DNA from: Desulfonatronum sp.
GTDB lineage: Bacteria; Desulfobacterota; Desulfovibrionia; Desulfovibrionales; Desulfonatronaceae
Length of the DNA stretch: 64,000 nt
Assembly (NCBI GenBank): GCA_011049455.1
Contig: DSBL01000082.1
Location: 1-64,000 of the forward strand
Reading direction: 5' to 3'
The position numbers were made by a program, and so were the translations under genes. Under the pieces are notes generated by a model. It saw only the letters and a program-made list of their open reading frames with translations, ran no database searches and was not told where the DNA came from. This document shows positions 9,268 through 21,200 of this stretch, piece after piece (within the stretch, counting starts at the first letter, position 1; the number at the start of each line of letters is the position of its first letter).

Positions 9268-9476
9268 ATCCAGAATGGTTTGATTTTGCGAGCAAAGCTT
9301 TATTGGGGAGCGGACTCAAAAAATAAATATACTCCCGATCTTGTTGAATGACAACAATGATTCATGCGAATCGGCTCGAAGCGGCCTCGAATTCCCTCTG
9401 GAATACTGGAGCGTTTTCGGATAGGTACATGGAGCGCCCCACATTACACCTTTATTTTTCCAAAACAGGAACGGTT

Positions 9477-10418
9477 ATGCTTTGGCCCCACAAGGATCTG
9501 CTCTGCATTTCCCAGCTGACACCAGCGGAAATCCTGCATGTATTCGAGATGGCCAGACGTTTCGCGGAGATCAATTCCCGGCCCATAAAAAAAGTCCCCA
9601 CGCTCAAGGGCAAAACCGTGGTGCTCTTTTTTGTCGAGCCCAGCACCCGTACGAAAACCTCTTTTGACATTGCCGGCAAACGTCTTTCCGCGGATACCTA
9701 TTCCCTGACAGCGTCAACCAGCAGTCTGCGCAAGGGCGAAAATCTGAAGGATTCGGCCCTGACCCTGCAGGCCATGCATCCGGACGCCCTTGTCCTGCGC
9801 CATCAGCAGAGCGGGGCTGCGGCGTTTTTGGCCCGGCGCCTCTCCTGTTCGGTGATCAACGCCGGGGACGGCTGGCATGCCCATCCCACCCAGGCTCTTT
9901 TGGACGGATTCACCCTGAGCGAAATCTGGGGTGAGGCCATGACCGGCAAGAATATTTTGATTGTGGGCGATATTGCCCATAGTCGGGTGGCCCGGTCCGA
10001 TGTGCAGCTGTTTACCTCTTTGGGCATGAATGTGAGGCTGTGCGCGCCGAAAACCCTGTTGCCCTCGGGCGTGGATGGTTGGCCGGTGGAGGTCGTGCCT
10101 GATTTGACGGCAGCCAGCAGAGGCATGGACGCCGTGATCTGCCTGCGTCTGCAGTTGGAGCGCCAGCAAGCCGGACTGCTTCCGGATCTTCGAGAATACG
10201 CCCGCCATTTTGGATTAACCGCCGCGCATCTTCGTCTGGCCAATCCAGGAGTGCGGGTGATGCACCCCGGCCCTATGAATCGCGGCGTTGAAATCGACGC
10301 GGCCTTGGCCGATGGAGAACAAAGTTTGATTTTGGACCAGGTTTCCGCCGGCGTGGCCACGCGCATGGCCTTGCTGTTTCTCTATCTGACCCGCAAAGAC
10401 CAGACCGGGGAGGAATGA
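9477..10418 (+). CDS. pyrB: Aspartate carbamoyltransferase catalytic chain
   Basis: [37 protein letters not shown]...[16 protein letters not shown]...[13 protein letters not shown]. Start at 9477 preferred over the ORF-track start at 9348 because of homology onset and an AGGA-type RBS. Confidence 0.94.
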   Translation: MLWPHKDLLCISQLTPAEILHVFEMARRFAEINSRPIKKVPTLKGKTVVLFFVEPSTRTKTSFDIAGKRLSADTYSLTASTSSLRKGENLKDSALTLQAMHPDALVLRHQQSGAAAFLARRLSCSVINAGDGWHAHPTQALLDGFTLSEIWGEAMTGKNILIVGDIAHSRVARSDVQLFTSLGMNVRLCAPKTLLPSGVDGWPVEVVPDLTAASRGMDAVICLRLQLERQQAGLLPDLREYARHFGLTAAHLRLANPGVRVMHPGPMNRGVEIDAALADGEQSLILDQVSAGVATRMALLFLYLTRKDQTGEE

Positions 10419-11704
10419 CCATGTCCGGACCGGATTTGATTGTGAACAATGCCTTGTGGCAGGGGGACATGGTGGACGTCTGGGTCGATCAAGGACGCAT
10501 CCTGCGGTTTGCCCCTGTCGGAGAGGTCGGACCCGTCTGCCGCAAGATCGACGGCCACGGAGCACTGCTGCTGCCCGGTCTGGTTGACGGCCATGTGCAT
10601 TTGCGCGAACCCGGCTTCGAGTACAAGGAGGACATTGCCTCGGGCTTGGCCGCTGCCGCCGGCGGAGGATTTCGCGCGGTTCTGGCCATGGCCAACACCA
10701 ATCCGGTCAACGACAGCGCGGCCGTGACCACCTTTATGCTGGATCAAGCTTTTCGGTCCCATCCCCACGGTCCGCTTCTGCATCCGGTGGGAGCGCTGAC
10801 CAGGAATCTGGAGGGACAGGAACTGGCGCCCCTGGCCGAACTGTCCGAGGCCGGTTGCAAGGCCTTGTCCAACGACGGCATGCCCGTGTCCAATCCGGAC
10901 CTGTTCCGCAGGGCCTTGGAATACGCCTCGGACTTGGGGTTGCCGGTCATCGACCATTGCGAGGATCCGCATCTGGCCACTGGAGCGGTCATGAACGAGG
11001 GTCGAGTCAGCGGACTCATGGGCCTCAAAGGACAGCCCGTGGTGGCCGAGAGTCTGCATGTGGCCCGGGACATTCTGATGGCCGAATATCTAAATTTGCC
11101 CGTGCATCTGGCGCATATCAGCTGCCGCCAATCCGTGGAATTGATCGCCTGGGCCAAACAACGGGGAGTACGCATTACGGCCGAGACCTGTCCACATTAT
11201 CTGTTATGGACCGAGGACATGGTGGAGGGCTACAACACCCTGGCCAAGGTCAATCCGCCGCTGCGCACCGCGGATGACGTGGAAGCCTTGCGCCAAGCCG
11301 TTCGTCAGGGGATCATCGACATCCTGGTCACGGACCACGCTCCACACGCGGACCATGAGAAGGAAGCCCCCATGGACGACGCGCCCAACGGCATCAGCGG
11401 CCTGGACACGGCCTTGTCTTTGAGTTGGACCCTGGTGCAGCGGGGCATTCTTGTTTTGGACGATCTCTGCCGGCTGTGGTCCCGACGCCCCGCGGAAATT
11501 TTTTCCCTGCGCAAAAACAGCCTCGCGCCGGGCGATCCCGCGGATTTTCTTTTATTCGACCCTGACGCGACCTGGACCGTTACGCCGCAAATCTTGCGTT
11601 CCAAGGGCAAGAACACTCCCTGCCTCGGCCAAACCCTGCCCGGGCGGGTCAGGCTTAATGTGGTTGACGGCCATACTGTTTTTCATGACGCCACTGTTCC
11701 ATAA
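10415..11704 (+). CDS. pyrC: Dihydroorotase
   Basis: [34 protein letters not shown]...VIDHCEDP...VHLAHIS...ETCPHYL...LVTDHAPH; overlaps the pyrB stop. Confidence 0.95.
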   Translation: MTMSGPDLIVNNALWQGDMVDVWVDQGRILRFAPVGEVGPVCRKIDGHGALLLPGLVDGHVHLREPGFEYKEDIASGLAAAAGGGFRAVLAMANTNPVNDSAAVTTFMLDQAFRSHPHGPLLHPVGALTRNLEGQELAPLAELSEAGCKALSNDGMPVSNPDLFRRALEYASDLGLPVIDHCEDPHLATGAVMNEGRVSGLMGLKGQPVVAESLHVARDILMAEYLNLPVHLAHISCRQSVELIAWAKQRGVRITAETCPHYLLWTEDMVEGYNTLAKVNPPLRTADDVEALRQAVRQGIIDILVTDHAPHADHEKEAPMDDAPNGISGLDTALSLSWTLVQRGILVLDDLCRLWSRRPAEIFSLRKNSLAPGDPADFLLFDPDATWTVTPQILRSKGKNTPCLGQTLPGRVRLNVVDGHTVFHDATVP

Positions 11705-11713
11705 GGAGAATTC

Positions 11714-13045
11714 ATGTCCCAACCCTTGAAGGATGCCGTGGGCATCTGCAAGACCATCATGCGCAACGGTTTTGACGCCTACGTGATCAACGCCAGGCTG
11801 CAGGAAAAGATCCTGGAAACAGGCAAGGAACGCGAGGTGGATATCTGCTGCGACGCGGATTTTGAGGATCTGAGCAAACTTTTCCCCCTTCTTGAGCCCA
11901 TTGGGGCGCCCAACCTGGTGGGCACGCTCAAGGAGGGCGACGTCCTGATCCGCATCTACCCGGCGGACACCGAAGAAGGATCCTATCCGGAATCCTCCCT
12001 GGCCCGGTTCACCCCTGGGATGCTCAAGGCCTTGGAGCAAACCGACGGCGGACTGCCTTTGGAATTGGCCTGTCCGTACATGCCTCGATCCGTGGAGCTC
12101 TACGACGGCTTCGCCGATATCGGCGAGGGCCTGATCCGCTTTCAAGGACTGCCCGATGAAACCCTGAAACAAAACTATTTGCGGGCCGTGCGCGCCCTGC
12201 GATTTGCGGCCAATTTTCAGCTGCCCATTGAGCCCAACTCCTGGATGGCCATTGTCCGTTCGGCCAGGAGGGTGCTGGATTATGTTTCCATTTCGGACAT
12301 CATGGACGAATGGCGCAAGGTGGAAGCCGAGAACATGTGGTTTTTCGTGAAACTGCTTTACGACAGCACCATCCTGCATGGATTGATTCCCGAGGTGGCC
12401 GCGTTGAGCCGGGTTAAGCAGGTCAAGAACCCGGAGGAAGGGGAGGAACTGGTTCTGGATCACACCTTGGAACTGATGCGCCGCTATCCAGAGGAATTGC
12501 CTTATGATTGGTACGGGGCCATGGCCTGCCTGTTTCACGACGTGGGCAAGCTTTATGCCGCGGAGTATTTTGCCGGCCAGTGGACTTTTTACCACCACCA
12601 TCGCATCGGCGCCAAAGTGACCCGCAAGATCCTGATGCGCCTAAGGTTTTTGCCCGAGGACATCGACATGATCTGTCACCTGGTGCGCCATCACATGCGC
12701 TTTCACTTCATGCTCACGGACCGGGGCATTCGCCGCTTCGTGGCCCTGAACGACTATCCCCGGCTGATTGAAATCACCCGGGCGGACATCAAGGCCCGCA
12801 ACGGCTCCTACAAGGAATTCAACCACAACATGAAAATGCTGGAACGCGCCGCGATTCCGGAGGAAGCCCTGGAACCGCTGCTCAACGGCCACGAAATCAT
12901 GGAATTCGCGGAAATCAAGCCTGGTCCGGCCGTGGGATTGATCCGCGAGGCCCTGCTTCAGGCCCAGATCGCCGGCGACGTGACTTCCGTGCCCGAAGCC
13001 GTGGAATTCGTGCGCAGCTACGGTCAACGGGAGAAACTGCACTGA
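11714..13045 (+). CDS. HD-domain protein with degenerate poly(A) polymerase/CCA-transferase-like N-terminus
   Basis: CCA-transferase-like RNA-binding region (TLKQNYLRAVRALRFAANFQLPIEPNSW) and HD motif (CLFHDVGK...HHRIGAKVTRKILMRLRF), but no GG..RD nucleotidyltransferase motif. Confidence 0.8.
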   Translation: MSQPLKDAVGICKTIMRNGFDAYVINARLQEKILETGKEREVDICCDADFEDLSKLFPLLEPIGAPNLVGTLKEGDVLIRIYPADTEEGSYPESSLARFTPGMLKALEQTDGGLPLELACPYMPRSVELYDGFADIGEGLIRFQGLPDETLKQNYLRAVRALRFAANFQLPIEPNSWMAIVRSARRVLDYVSISDIMDEWRKVEAENMWFFVKLLYDSTILHGLIPEVAALSRVKQVKNPEEGEELVLDHTLELMRRYPEELPYDWYGAMACLFHDVGKLYAAEYFAGQWTFYHHHRIGAKVTRKILMRLRFLPEDIDMICHLVRHHMRFHFMLTDRGIRRFVALNDYPRLIEITRADIKARNGSYKEFNHNMKMLERAAIPEEALEPLLNGHEIMEFAEIKPGPAVGLIREALLQAQIAGDVTSVPEAVEFVRSYGQREKLH

Positions 13046-13052
13046 CAGGCCC

Positions 13053-14096
13053 TTGAAGAATCTCCTCGACTTGACCCTGACCGAATTGGAGCGGTTTTGC
13101 GATGTTCTGGGCGAGCCGCCATTCCGGGCCCTGCAGATTTGGCAATGGCTGTGGCAGAAGCACGCCCGCGACTTTGCGACGATGACCAACGTCTCCAAGG
13201 AGTTGCGGCAACGCCTGGCCAGGATTGCGGTGATTGCGTGGCCGGAAGTGGTTCGAACCCAGACCAGCAGCGACGGCACGATCAAGTTTCTGCTGGCCCT
13301 AGTGGACAACCAGCGCATTGAAACCGTGCTCATCCCTGAAAAGGATCATTATACTCAATGTCTGTCATCGCAAGTTGGGTGCGCCTTGGGTTGCACTTTT
13401 TGCGCCACGGGGCAGATGGGCCTGGCTCGCAACCTGGGGTTGGCGGAGATTCTGGGCCAGATTCTGGTGGCCCAGAAATACCTGGCCGGCAGCGGCTCGG
13501 ATCTGAAACTGCGCAATCTGGTGTTCATGGGCATGGGCGAGCCCCTGCTCAACTGGACCAATGTCCGCCGAGCACTGGAATCCCTGCATCATCCCCTGGG
13601 CATGAATTTTTCAAGGCGGCGCATCACGCTCTCCACCGTGGGCTTGCCCCATGTTCTGCATGAACTGGGCACCTCGGGGCTGGCCAGCTTGGCTGTGTCC
13701 CTGCACGCCCCTAATCAGGAATTGCGCGCCCGGATCATGCCCAAGGCGGCTCGCTACCCTCTGGATGAACTGATTCGAGATTTGGAAACCTATCCGCTTC
13801 AGCCCAGGCGAAAAATCACCATTGAATACGTCCTGTTGGGCGGGGTCAACGACAGTCTGAGCCATGCCCGGGATTTGGTCCGCCTGCTGAACAAGATCAA
13901 GGTCAAGATCAACCTGATTCCCTTTCACCCGTCTCCCGAACTGCCTTATGACGCCCCGGACATGGGCAGGGTCCTGGACTTTGAGGCCCTGCTCAAAACC
14001 AAGGGCTTGCCCGCGACCTTGCGCAAAAGCAAGGGGCAGGATATTGTAGCAGCCTGTGGGCAATTGCTTGTCCAGAGCCGAACTCAGGCGTTTTGA
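13053..14096 (+). CDS. rlmN: 23S rRNA (adenine2503-C2)-methyltransferase, radical SAM
   Basis: SSQVGCALGCTFCATGQMGLARNL...FMGMGEPLLN...ISTVGLPHVL-like and ITIEYVLLGGVND motifs; TTG start. Confidence 0.96.
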   Translation: MKNLLDLTLTELERFCDVLGEPPFRALQIWQWLWQKHARDFATMTNVSKELRQRLARIAVIAWPEVVRTQTSSDGTIKFLLALVDNQRIETVLIPEKDHYTQCLSSQVGCALGCTFCATGQMGLARNLGLAEILGQILVAQKYLAGSGSDLKLRNLVFMGMGEPLLNWTNVRRALESLHHPLGMNFSRRRITLSTVGLPHVLHELGTSGLASLAVSLHAPNQELRARIMPKAARYPLDELIRDLETYPLQPRRKITIEYVLLGGVNDSLSHARDLVRLLNKIKVKINLIPFHPSPELPYDAPDMGRVLDFEALLKTKGLPATLRKSKGQDIVAACGQLLVQSRTQAF

Positions 14097-14168
14097 CCTC
14101 GAATCATCCGGACCTTTGACTGGTCTTGCTGTTTTTCCCGCGATGAAAAAATTTCAACAGGAGTAGCC

Positions 14169-14540
14169 GTGAAGCCTGATTTTGCAAAATGCGGGGGCTT
14201 GGTGCCCGCCATTGTTCAGGACGTGAAAAGCCTGGAAGTGCTCATGCTGGCCTATATGAGTGAGGAGGCATGGGAAAAGACCCTGGCCTCGGGGGAAGCC
14301 CATTTCTACAGCCGCAGCCGCCAAAAACTCTGGCACAAGGGTGCCACGTCCGGTCATATCCAGAAGGTTCGCGCCGTGCGCCTGGACTGCGACGCGGACA
14401 CGGTTTTGCTGCTGGTGGAACAGGTGGGGAATGCCGCCTGCCACGAGGGCTACCGTTCCTGCTTTTTCAGGGAGCTGGACGCTGGCGATTGGAAAATTTG
14501 CGTTCCGAAGGTTTTTGATCCCAAGGAGGTTTACAAATAA
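14169..14540 (+). CDS. hisI: Phosphoribosyl-AMP cyclohydrolase
   Basis: [54 protein letters not shown]...[28 protein letters not shown]. Confidence 0.97.
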   Translation: MKPDFAKCGGLVPAIVQDVKSLEVLMLAYMSEEAWEKTLASGEAHFYSRSRQKLWHKGATSGHIQKVRAVRLDCDADTVLLLVEQVGNAACHEGYRSCFFRELDAGDWKICVPKVFDPKEVYK

Positions 14541-15425
14541 ATGGCAGCAAACAGCGATCAACTCAAACTAGGCATCCCCAAAGGCTCCCTGCAGGATGCG
14601 ACCATCAATCTTTTCGCCCGCTCCGGCTGGAAGATCCACCTGCATCATCGCAATTACTTTCCGGAAATCAACGACCCGGCCATTCAGTGCAGCATCTGCC
14701 GGGCTCAGGAAATGGCTCGCTACGTCGAGGCCGGGACCCTGGACGCCGGGTTGACCGGCAAGGACTGGATCATGGAATACGAATCCGATGTCCATGTGGT
14801 CTCGGATTTGGTCTACTCCAAAGTCAGCTCCAGGCCCGCGCGCTGGGTTTTGGCCGTAGCCGGGGAGTCGCCTTACCGTCGACCCGAAGATTTGGCCGGG
14901 AAAAAAATTTCCACGGAGCTGGTCAATTTTACCCAGCGCTATTTTCAGTCCGCGGGAATCCCGGTGACCGTGGAGTTCTCCTGGGGCGCCACCGAAGCCA
15001 AGGTTGTCGAGGGCTTGGCCGATGCCATTGTCGAGGTCACGGAAACCGGATCAACCATCAAGGCCCATGGTCTGCGCATCATCGCTGAAATGATGCAGAC
15101 CAACACGCAGTTCATCGCCAACAAAAAGGCTTGGGATAATCCTATCAAAAGGGCCAAGATCGAGCAGATCGACATGATGCTCAAGGGCGCGCTCAGGGCT
15201 GAAAAGCTGGTCGGCCTGAAAATGAACGTGCCCCAGGCACGCATCGAGGGGATCATGGAAACTTTGCCCAGCCTGAATTCACCGACGGTCGCCCACCTGC
15301 ACAACAGCGACTGGCTGTCCGTGGAGGTCATTGTCCAGGAGGACGTGGTCCGGGAACTTATCCCGAACTTGGCGCGCATGGGGGCTGAGGGCATCATCGA
15401 ATATTCGCTGAACAAGGTGATTTGA
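14541..15425 (+). CDS. hisG: ATP phosphoribosyltransferase (long form)
   Basis: [23 protein letters not shown]...[10 protein letters not shown]...[13 protein letters not shown]...GATEAKV...[21 protein letters not shown]. Confidence 0.96.
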   Translation: MAANSDQLKLGIPKGSLQDATINLFARSGWKIHLHHRNYFPEINDPAIQCSICRAQEMARYVEAGTLDAGLTGKDWIMEYESDVHVVSDLVYSKVSSRPARWVLAVAGESPYRRPEDLAGKKISTELVNFTQRYFQSAGIPVTVEFSWGATEAKVVEGLADAIVEVTETGSTIKAHGLRIIAEMMQTNTQFIANKKAWDNPIKRAKIEQIDMMLKGALRAEKLVGLKMNVPQARIEGIMETLPSLNSPTVAHLHNSDWLSVEVIVQEDVVRELIPNLARMGAEGIIEYSLNKVI

Positions 15426-15496
15426 GCCGACGCGCAGCGTCACTGTCGAGGCCGGAAGTGCGATACAAGACACGGCGTCAGGTCCGAAAGCAGACA

Positions 15497-16678
15497 ATGT
15501 TCGGTTATTTTTTGTCATTCGCCTGCATTTCTTTCTTGGGAGTTATTATGCTCCTGGCCGGATGTGCAGGTCACCAGACCAAACGCGGCGATGAGCGCGT
15601 CAGCAACCGGGAAATGGAGATACGCTTGGACTTGGCCGAGGCCTATCTGCGCAATGGCGAACATCGCTTGGCCCTGCAGGAATTGAGTTCAATCCAGTCT
15701 CAGGCCCAATTCCTGCCGCGTTTCCACTTTTGTCTGGGCTATACCGAACTCATGTTGGGCAATGGAGTCGAGGCCAGCGTTGCGTTTCGAAAAGCCGTGA
15801 CCCTTGACCCGGATCATGCGGAGGCCTGGAACAATCTCGGATTGGCCCTGCTGTCCATCAACAAACCAGAACAGGCCGAGGAGGCTTTTGCCAGCGCCCT
15901 GGCCATTCCCACCTACCGTACCCCGGAAGTGCCTGCCTTGAACCTTGCCCGGTTGCATCTGGACCGCGATCGTCAGGATTTGGCCTTGCGCTATGTGCAT
16001 CTGGCCTTGGAACTGAACTGGCGCTTTACCAAGGCCTATTTGCTTGCGGCGGAAATCGAAATGGCGCGTGGCCAAACCGACCAGGCCATCGCTTTCCTTA
16101 AAAGAGGCGCTGAAGCCAACCTCAATGATCCCCAAATTTTGCTCACCTTGGCTGAATATCTTCTCCTTTCCGGCCATTTTGACCAGGCTGCGCCGTGGCT
16201 GGAGCGCCTGCTCGCCACGGCCGCCCCGGACAGCAAGGAGGCGGCAAGAGCCTTGGAATATCAACAGGCCTTGGCGCAACGACATGAGGCCTTCATGATT
16301 CAGGAAGAGGTGATCATGGAGCGTGACGTGCCGGAATTAGACCGCCTGGAACAGGCTGAGCAGGCGCCTGTTCCAGGAGTCTCTCCGGACGATCAAGACG
16401 GGAGCTTTTCCCAAAATCCTTCGGAATTTGTATATATTGTGCAGGTCGGCGGTTTTCTGGATAAAAGCAATGCCTCGAAATTCCAGGAAATCCTGAAAGC
16501 CAAGGCCTACTCGGCGGAATTGACCGAGATTTTGCGCAGGGGAAAGATTTGGCATTTGGTGTTCATTGCCGCGACACAAGACAGACTGGAAGCTGAGGGA
16601 ATAGCCAAGCAGTTCAGGAAGCGGGAAAAAATGGATGCCGTGGTGGTCAAGGTTGGACAGGGACGGTATCTGGAGTGA
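15497..16678 (+). CDS. TPR lipoprotein with C-terminal SPOR domain (PilW-like)
   Basis: Lipobox LLAGC; TPRs (AWNNLGLALLSINKPEQAEEAF); C-terminal FVYIVQVGGFLDKSNASKFQEILKAKAY...IAKQFRKREKMDAVVVKVG SPOR-like. Confidence 0.82.
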   Translation: MFGYFLSFACISFLGVIMLLAGCAGHQTKRGDERVSNREMEIRLDLAEAYLRNGEHRLALQELSSIQSQAQFLPRFHFCLGYTELMLGNGVEASVAFRKAVTLDPDHAEAWNNLGLALLSINKPEQAEEAFASALAIPTYRTPEVPALNLARLHLDRDRQDLALRYVHLALELNWRFTKAYLLAAEIEMARGQTDQAIAFLKRGAEANLNDPQILLTLAEYLLLSGHFDQAAPWLERLLATAAPDSKEAARALEYQQALAQRHEAFMIQEEVIMERDVPELDRLEQAEQAPVPGVSPDDQDGSFSQNPSEFVYIVQVGGFLDKSNASKFQEILKAKAYSAELTEILRRGKIWHLVFIAATQDRLEAEGIAKQFRKREKMDAVVVKVGQGRYLE

Positions 16679-16688
16679 CGCGTTCCGG

Positions 16689-18071
16689 GTGAGTCCAAGA
16701 ATCGACGAGTTTGCGTTAAATCAGCATATGGCCGCGTTTCTCCGGACGGTTCCAAGCCCTCGCAACCGACCAAGGATTCTGGGGATCAATCCTTGGATTT
16801 ACGATTTTGCCGCATTCAACCTGTGGTCCCGACCCGTCGGTCTATTGGCCTGCCTGAGCATGCTGCGCCGCGCCGGGGCGTCCGTTGACCTGCTGGACTG
16901 CCTGGAACCCGCCGATGAAAGCGGCTTTTGGCCGTCGACACGAAACAACGGAACGGGGCGCTATCCCAAGACGCTCATCCCCAAACCCAACGCCCTGCGC
17001 TTCATCCCTCGCAATTTTGGCCGCTACGGCCTGCCCCCGGCACATGTCGAATCCGTTCTGAAGCGGTTTGCATCCCCGCCCGACGCCGTGTTGCTCTCCT
17101 GCGTCATGACCTATTGGTATCCCGGGATCACGGCCATGATCCGCCTTGTGCGCCGCATCTGGCCTCGAACGCCGATCATCCTGGGCGGCATTTACGCCAC
17201 GCTCTGTCCGGATCATGCCCAGGGTCAGGAGGCTGATCTTGTTTTGCCGGGCCCCTTGGAACTCGCTGACAATTGGAAGAGCTTTTGGCGATTTTTGGGA
17301 TGCGAACCGCCTTTGCTACCGCGAAACGCCGGCTTTGAACTGGCTCTGGATCTGTATGCCCGGCCGGATTTTTCCGTTTTGCTGGGTTCCAGGGGGTGTC
17401 CGTTTGCCTGCCCCTACTGCGCATCCAAACAGCTTTTTACCGGATATTGGCATCAATCCGCCTTTGATCTTGCGCAAGCCCTGGCGAAAGAATCCGCAAG
17501 GGGCGTGCGGAATTTTGCTTTTTACGACGACGCGTTGCTGGTGGACGCAAAAGATTGGCTGATTCCATTTATGGAGAAGTTGTCGCGAAACAACGTTTCT
17601 TTTCGATTCCATACGCCCAATGCCGTCCATATTCGTTATCTGACGCCGGCCTTGTGCCAGTTGATGCGCCGCGCTGGTTTTCAAACCATCCGTCTCGGCC
17701 TGGAAACCTCGGCTTTTGAGGCTCGCTTGGATGAAAAGCTCAATGTGGAACACTGGGTTGCGGCCCTGGAGGCCCTTTTTGCGACTGGATTCACCGCGGA
17801 ACAAATCGGCGCGTACGTTTTGTTCGGTTTGCCGGATCAGGACATGGACGAGGTCCGCGAAACCATTCGCTTTGTACGCAGTTCAGGACTTCGGCCGCAT
17901 TTGGCCTTTTACTCGCCCATTCCGGGGAGCGCCCTTTTTTCCCGTGCTTGCGAAACATCTTCCTACCCCCTAAAGGACGAGCCGCTTTTCCACAATCCTT
18001 CTCTCTGGCCCTGCGTGCCCGGGGGATTTTCCTGGCAGGCCAGGGATCAATGGCGACGGCTGACCTGTTAA
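16689..18071 (+). CDS. B12-binding-type radical SAM protein
   Basis: N-terminal cobalamin-binding-like region (IRLVRRIWPRTPIILGGIYATLCPDHA), then SRGCPFACPYCASKQL (CxxxCxxC). Start codon uncertain (ORF track 16635; GTG at 16689). Confidence 0.85.
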   Translation: MSPRIDEFALNQHMAAFLRTVPSPRNRPRILGINPWIYDFAAFNLWSRPVGLLACLSMLRRAGASVDLLDCLEPADESGFWPSTRNNGTGRYPKTLIPKPNALRFIPRNFGRYGLPPAHVESVLKRFASPPDAVLLSCVMTYWYPGITAMIRLVRRIWPRTPIILGGIYATLCPDHAQGQEADLVLPGPLELADNWKSFWRFLGCEPPLLPRNAGFELALDLYARPDFSVLLGSRGCPFACPYCASKQLFTGYWHQSAFDLAQALAKESARGVRNFAFYDDALLVDAKDWLIPFMEKLSRNNVSFRFHTPNAVHIRYLTPALCQLMRRAGFQTIRLGLETSAFEARLDEKLNVEHWVAALEALFATGFTAEQIGAYVLFGLPDQDMDEVRETIRFVRSSGLRPHLAFYSPIPGSALFSRACETSSYPLKDEPLFHNPSLWPCVPGGFSWQARDQWRRLTC

Positions 18072-18230
18072 TTGGAATTGTTTCTCTTGGCCTGGCTGGA
18101 AAAAGTCTTTATTTTCAGTTAATAAAAATGATCACGGCGATATGAAGCCAGCCATGCCGATGACGCGGCATGGAGAAAAACGCACTGAAGCAGACAGCAT
18201 TTGCCAAACACTTCACCTTCGGGAGCAGCC

Positions 18231-21200
18231 ATGGCCCAAATCAAACAGGCCCGGCTCCTTGACGATCCGTTGTGGTACAAGGATGCCGTTGTTTATGAAG
18301 TTCACATCAAGGCTTTTTTCGACAGCAACGCCGACGGAATCGGCGATCTGCCCGGCCTGACTCGCAAATTGGACTACCTGGCTGATCTGGGCATCTCGGC
18401 CATTTGGCTGTTGCCGTTTTATCCCTCGCCGCTGCGCGACGATGGCTACGACATCGCGGACTATTTCAGCGTCCATCCGCAATACGGCACGATCAAGGAC
18501 TTCAAGACCTTTTTGCGCGAGGCCCACAAGCGCGGTCTGCGCGTGATTACCGAGCTGGTGCTCAACCACACCTCGGATCAGCATCCCTGGTTTCAACGCG
18601 CCCGGCACGCCCCGCCCGGTTCGGCCTGGCGCAATTTCTACGTCTGGAGCGACACCCCGGAGAGCTACCAGGACGCCCGAATCATTTTCAAGGATTTCGA
18701 AACCTCCAACTGGTCCTGGGATCCAGTGGCCAAGGCCTACTACTGGCATCGGTTCTACTCGCACCAGCCGGATCTGAACTTCGACAACCCCCAGGTGGGC
18801 AAGGCCCTGTTTCGGGTTATTGACTTCTGGATGAAGATGGGGGTTGACGGCATGCGCCTGGACGCCGTGCCCTATCTTTATGAACGCGAGGGCACCAACT
18901 GTGAAAACCTGCCGGAAACGCACCAGTTCCTCAAGGATCTGCGCTCCCACATCGATGCGCGTTACCCCAACAGAATGCTGCTGGCCGAAGCCAACCAGTG
19001 GCCGGAGGATGCCTCGGCCTATTTCGGCGACGGCGATTCCTGCCACATGGCCTTTCATTTTCCGCTCATGCCCAGGCTGTTCATGGCCTTGCACATGGAG
19101 GAATATCATCCGATCATCGATATTTTTGAGCAGACCCCGGCCATTCCGGACAATTGCCAGTGGGCTTTTTTCCTGCGCAACCACGACGAACTGACCCTGG
19201 AAATGGTTACGGACGAAGAGCGGGACTACATGTATAGGATGTACGCCCGCGATCCGCGGGCGCGGATCAATCTCGGCATCCGCCGTCGCCTGGCCCCGTT
19301 GCTGGAGAATGACCGCAAAAAGATCAACCTGCTCAACGCCATCCTCTTCACCATGCCCGGCTCCGTGGTCCTCTATTACGGAGACGAATTGGGCATGGGC
19401 GACAACTATTATCTGGGCGACCGCGACGGGGTGCGCACGCCCATGCAGTGGAGCGCGGACCGTAATGCCGGCTTTTCCCGGGCCAATCCCCAAAAGCTTT
19501 ACCTGCCCGTGGTCATTGACCCAGAGTACCACTACGAAGCCATCAACGTGGAAACCCAGGCCCAGAACCAGGCCTCATTGCTGTGGTGGAACAAGCGACT
19601 GATCGCCATGTACAAGAGGTTCAAGGCTTTTGGCCGAGGGGAGATCGACTTTTTGCGCCCGGACAACCCCAAGGTGCTGGCTTTTCTGCGCCGCCACCAG
19701 GACGAACACCTGCTGGTGGTGGCCAACCTGTCCCGCCACTGCCAGCCGGTTCAGCTGGACCTGGAGGGCTATGCCGGATGGATCCCGGAAGAGGTTTTCA
19801 GCCGCAACCGGTTTCAGCCCGTGCAGGACGATTCCTATTCCCTGACCTTGAGCTCCTACGGCTATTACGTTTTTCAACTCATTCGCGCCCAACAGTCCGA
19901 AAAGATCGCGCACCTCAAGGAGCTGCCTGTGCTGGCCATCCGGTCGGCTGAGCAGGACATCTGGAGCGGCGAGGTCGGCCGGCGCTTGGAGAACCAAATC
20001 CTGCCGAGCTTCTTGCCGACCCGGCGGTGGTTCAGGGGCAAGGCCCGGTCCATCCAGCAGGTGTCCATCGTCGATGTCCTGGAGTTCAACCATTCGGATC
20101 AGGTCTCGCTGATCCTGATTGTGGACGTGGAATATGTCGAAGGCTCGGCCGAAACATATGTCCTGCCCTTGACCATGGCCTGGGGCGAGGACGCCGGGAC
20201 GATTCTGCGCCGGGAAGCGGCGCATGTGCTCAGCCGCATCGAGCGGAACTCCCGCTCAGAGACCATCCAGGGCGTCCTGTTCGAAGCCCTGTATGCCCCG
20301 GACTTCGGCAAACGGATGATCAAATTCCTGGCCAAACGCCAACACCTCAAGGGGCGGCGGGGCGAACTGCATGCCTGGCCCGGCAAAAACCTCCGGCAAC
20401 GCGATGTTCTGCGCCTGGAGCCGCAGCTGATGCGCCTGGAGCAGAGCAATTCATCCCTGAACTACGATTCCGAGCTGATCCTGAAACTCTATCGTCGGCT
20501 GGATCACGGGCCCCAGCCGGAGCTGGAACTGTGCCGTTTCCTCACGGAGCGTACCACGTTTTGCAACATCCCGCTGTATGCCGGCGCGTTGACCTATCAC
20601 CAGAACGGGGCCGAGGAGTGCGTTTTGGGCGTGCTGCAACAGTTCGTGCCCAGCCATGGGGATGCCTGGAAATACAGCCAGGACGCCCTGGAGCGGTTCG
20701 TTGAATTGATTCTGGCCCAGGGCACTCTCCTCGAAGTCCCGCAGTGCCCCTGCGGGTATTGGGATGTTCTGGGGGGGAACACGTCGCAGTCGGTGACCGA
20801 GCTGGTCGGTCCGTACCTGGAGATGATTGCCCTGCTCGGCAAACGCACGGCTGAGATGCACATTGCCCTGTCCTGCAAAAAAGACGATCCGGCTTTTGCT
20901 CCGGAACCTTTTTCCTATCTTTACCAGCGTTCCCTGTATCAAAGCCTGCAAAGCCAGCTCAAGACCGTGTTCGGATTGTTGCGCAAGAACATCAAGCGCC
21001 TGGAGCCCGATCAAGCAGAGTCGGCCCAGGCGGTCCTGGCTGCGGAAAAACAGATCCTGGAGCGGTTCAGAGCCGTGCACCGGCATAAGATCGAGGTGTC
21101 CAAGATCCGCATCCATGGCGATTATCACCTGGGGCAGGTCCTGTACACGGGCAAGGATTTCGTGATCATCGACTTCGAAGGCGAACCGGCCCGGCCCTTG

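Noticed and set aside
11552-12601. 349-aa minus-strand ORF
   Set aside because: Antisense shadow of pyrC and the HD protein gene.
18213-19532. 439-aa minus-strand ORF
   Set aside because: Antisense to treS, with composition mirroring the sense codon bias; no domain motifs.
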